Shown: one piece after another, positions 22,577 to 22,644 of the stretch
Numbering within the stretch: the stretch's first letter is position 1
Layout of the letters: every line of letters starts with the position of its first letter
NCBI GenBank assembly: GCA_028706415.1
Contig: JAQWBK010000011.1
Span: forward strand, 1-22,644
Reading direction: 5' to 3'
Length of the DNA stretch: 22,644 nucleotides
Origin: Oscillospiraceae bacterium
GTDB taxonomy: Bacteria; Bacillota; Clostridia; Oscillospirales; Acutalibacteraceae
Notes under the pieces: generated by a model
The model's database searches: none
The model's input: only the letters and a program-made list of their open reading frames with translations
Told to the model about the DNA's origin: nothing
Program-made: the position numbers and the translations under genes

Positions 22577-22644
22577 TTAACCATATCCTTTCCGGTTGTC
22601 AGCGGGGGAGCGCAGTGCCGCGCCCTCCCCCCTCCTTCACGGTT
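22577..22644 (-). other. Window edge: end of an upstream phage gene and a GC-rich hairpin
   Basis: On the minus strand one frame is open to TGA 22573-22575, overlapping the adaptor start, and another ends with G-G-G-R-G-T-A-L-P-R at a TGA near 22603-22605. The second looks more like a natural C-terminus, but either is possible. GGGGGAG (from 22604) pairs with CTCCCCC (to 22631) with an inner CGC/GCG. Confidence 0.3.

Larger units (their letters stand above)
16836..22644 (-). mobile_element. Late-gene end of a phage or prophage (extends past the right edge)
   Basis: Seven closely packed genes on one strand run adaptor, large structural protein, 52-aa protein, baseplate-like protein, fibre-like protein, amidase, holin. 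Junctions are TGATG or a few bases, typical of phage late operons. No tail-tube, tape-measure or integrase gene is in view. The absence of a tape-measure gene between adaptor and fibre suggests a short tail (podovirus type), an inference limited by the window edge. Confidence 0.75.

Noticed and set aside
16836..22644. Contractile injection system or tailocin
   Set aside because: No sheath, tube or spike genes are visible, and adaptor, holin and endolysin fit a phage better; the right edge limits this judgement.

Overview
The window looks like chromosomal DNA of an anaerobic, endospore-forming member of the Clostridia (Bacillota), probably from the Oscillospirales/Ruminococcaceae side. The case rests on gene content: spoIVA, a SPOCS/LysM coat-type protein, spmA-spmB, an M23-M50 pair of the SpoIVFA/SpoIVFB kind, a clostridial AbrB with a Cys4 tail, feoA-feoB and the TIGR03960/TIGR03936 radical-SAM pair. 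Strong purine-rich ribosome-binding sites fit the same group. The assignment is an inference from content, not a database result.

Layout. 1-235: 86-bp tandem repeats that continue off the left edge. 294-1011 (+): a MNT/HEPN pair in which the nucleotidyltransferase has lost its catalytic signature. 1025-9329 (all -): an orphan ABC ATPase preceded by a perfect 18-bp inverted repeat, the TIGR03936 and radical-SAM TIGR03960 genes, a repeat-rich gap, an M50 site-2 protease, an M23 membrane protein, spoIVA, and a SPOCS/LysM protein. 9516-11204 (+): an exported, membrane-anchored PIG-L type deacetylase. 11230-12106 (+): a consensus promoter, a cyclic-di-GMP-I riboswitch, an overlapping terminator and an unrecognised coiled-coil protein. 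12117-12272: a small non-coding mobile element. 12272-14572 (-): feoA-feoB. 14714-15864 (-): spmA-spmB. 16087-16332 (+): an AbrB-type regulator behind a palindromic promoter. 16333-16835: small repeat elements and terminators, no gene. 16836-22644 (-): the late end of a phage or prophage (adaptor, large structural protein, a 52-aa protein, baseplate/fibre proteins, amidase, holin), cut by the right edge.

How the genes work together. The left half is largely a spore-formation block: SpoIVA builds the coat basement layer, the SPOCS/LysM protein probably joins that layer, the M23-M50 pair probably performs forespore-to-mother-cell signalling, and SpmA/SpmB act in spore core dehydration. Iron uptake (FeoAB) sits beside spmAB but has its own promoter. 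The riboswitch places one unknown protein under cyclic-di-GMP control.

Most notable are the riboswitch-controlled orphan protein, a family of small terminal-inverted-repeat elements (six copies or fragments, full-length forms about 106-160 bp) with a covarying internal hairpin, the hairpin that buries the ABC start codon, the Thr-rich insertion inside the deacetylase's N-terminal domain, and the 86-bp repeat carrying a 24-codon micro-ORF. I did not see a large new defence or biosynthetic system.
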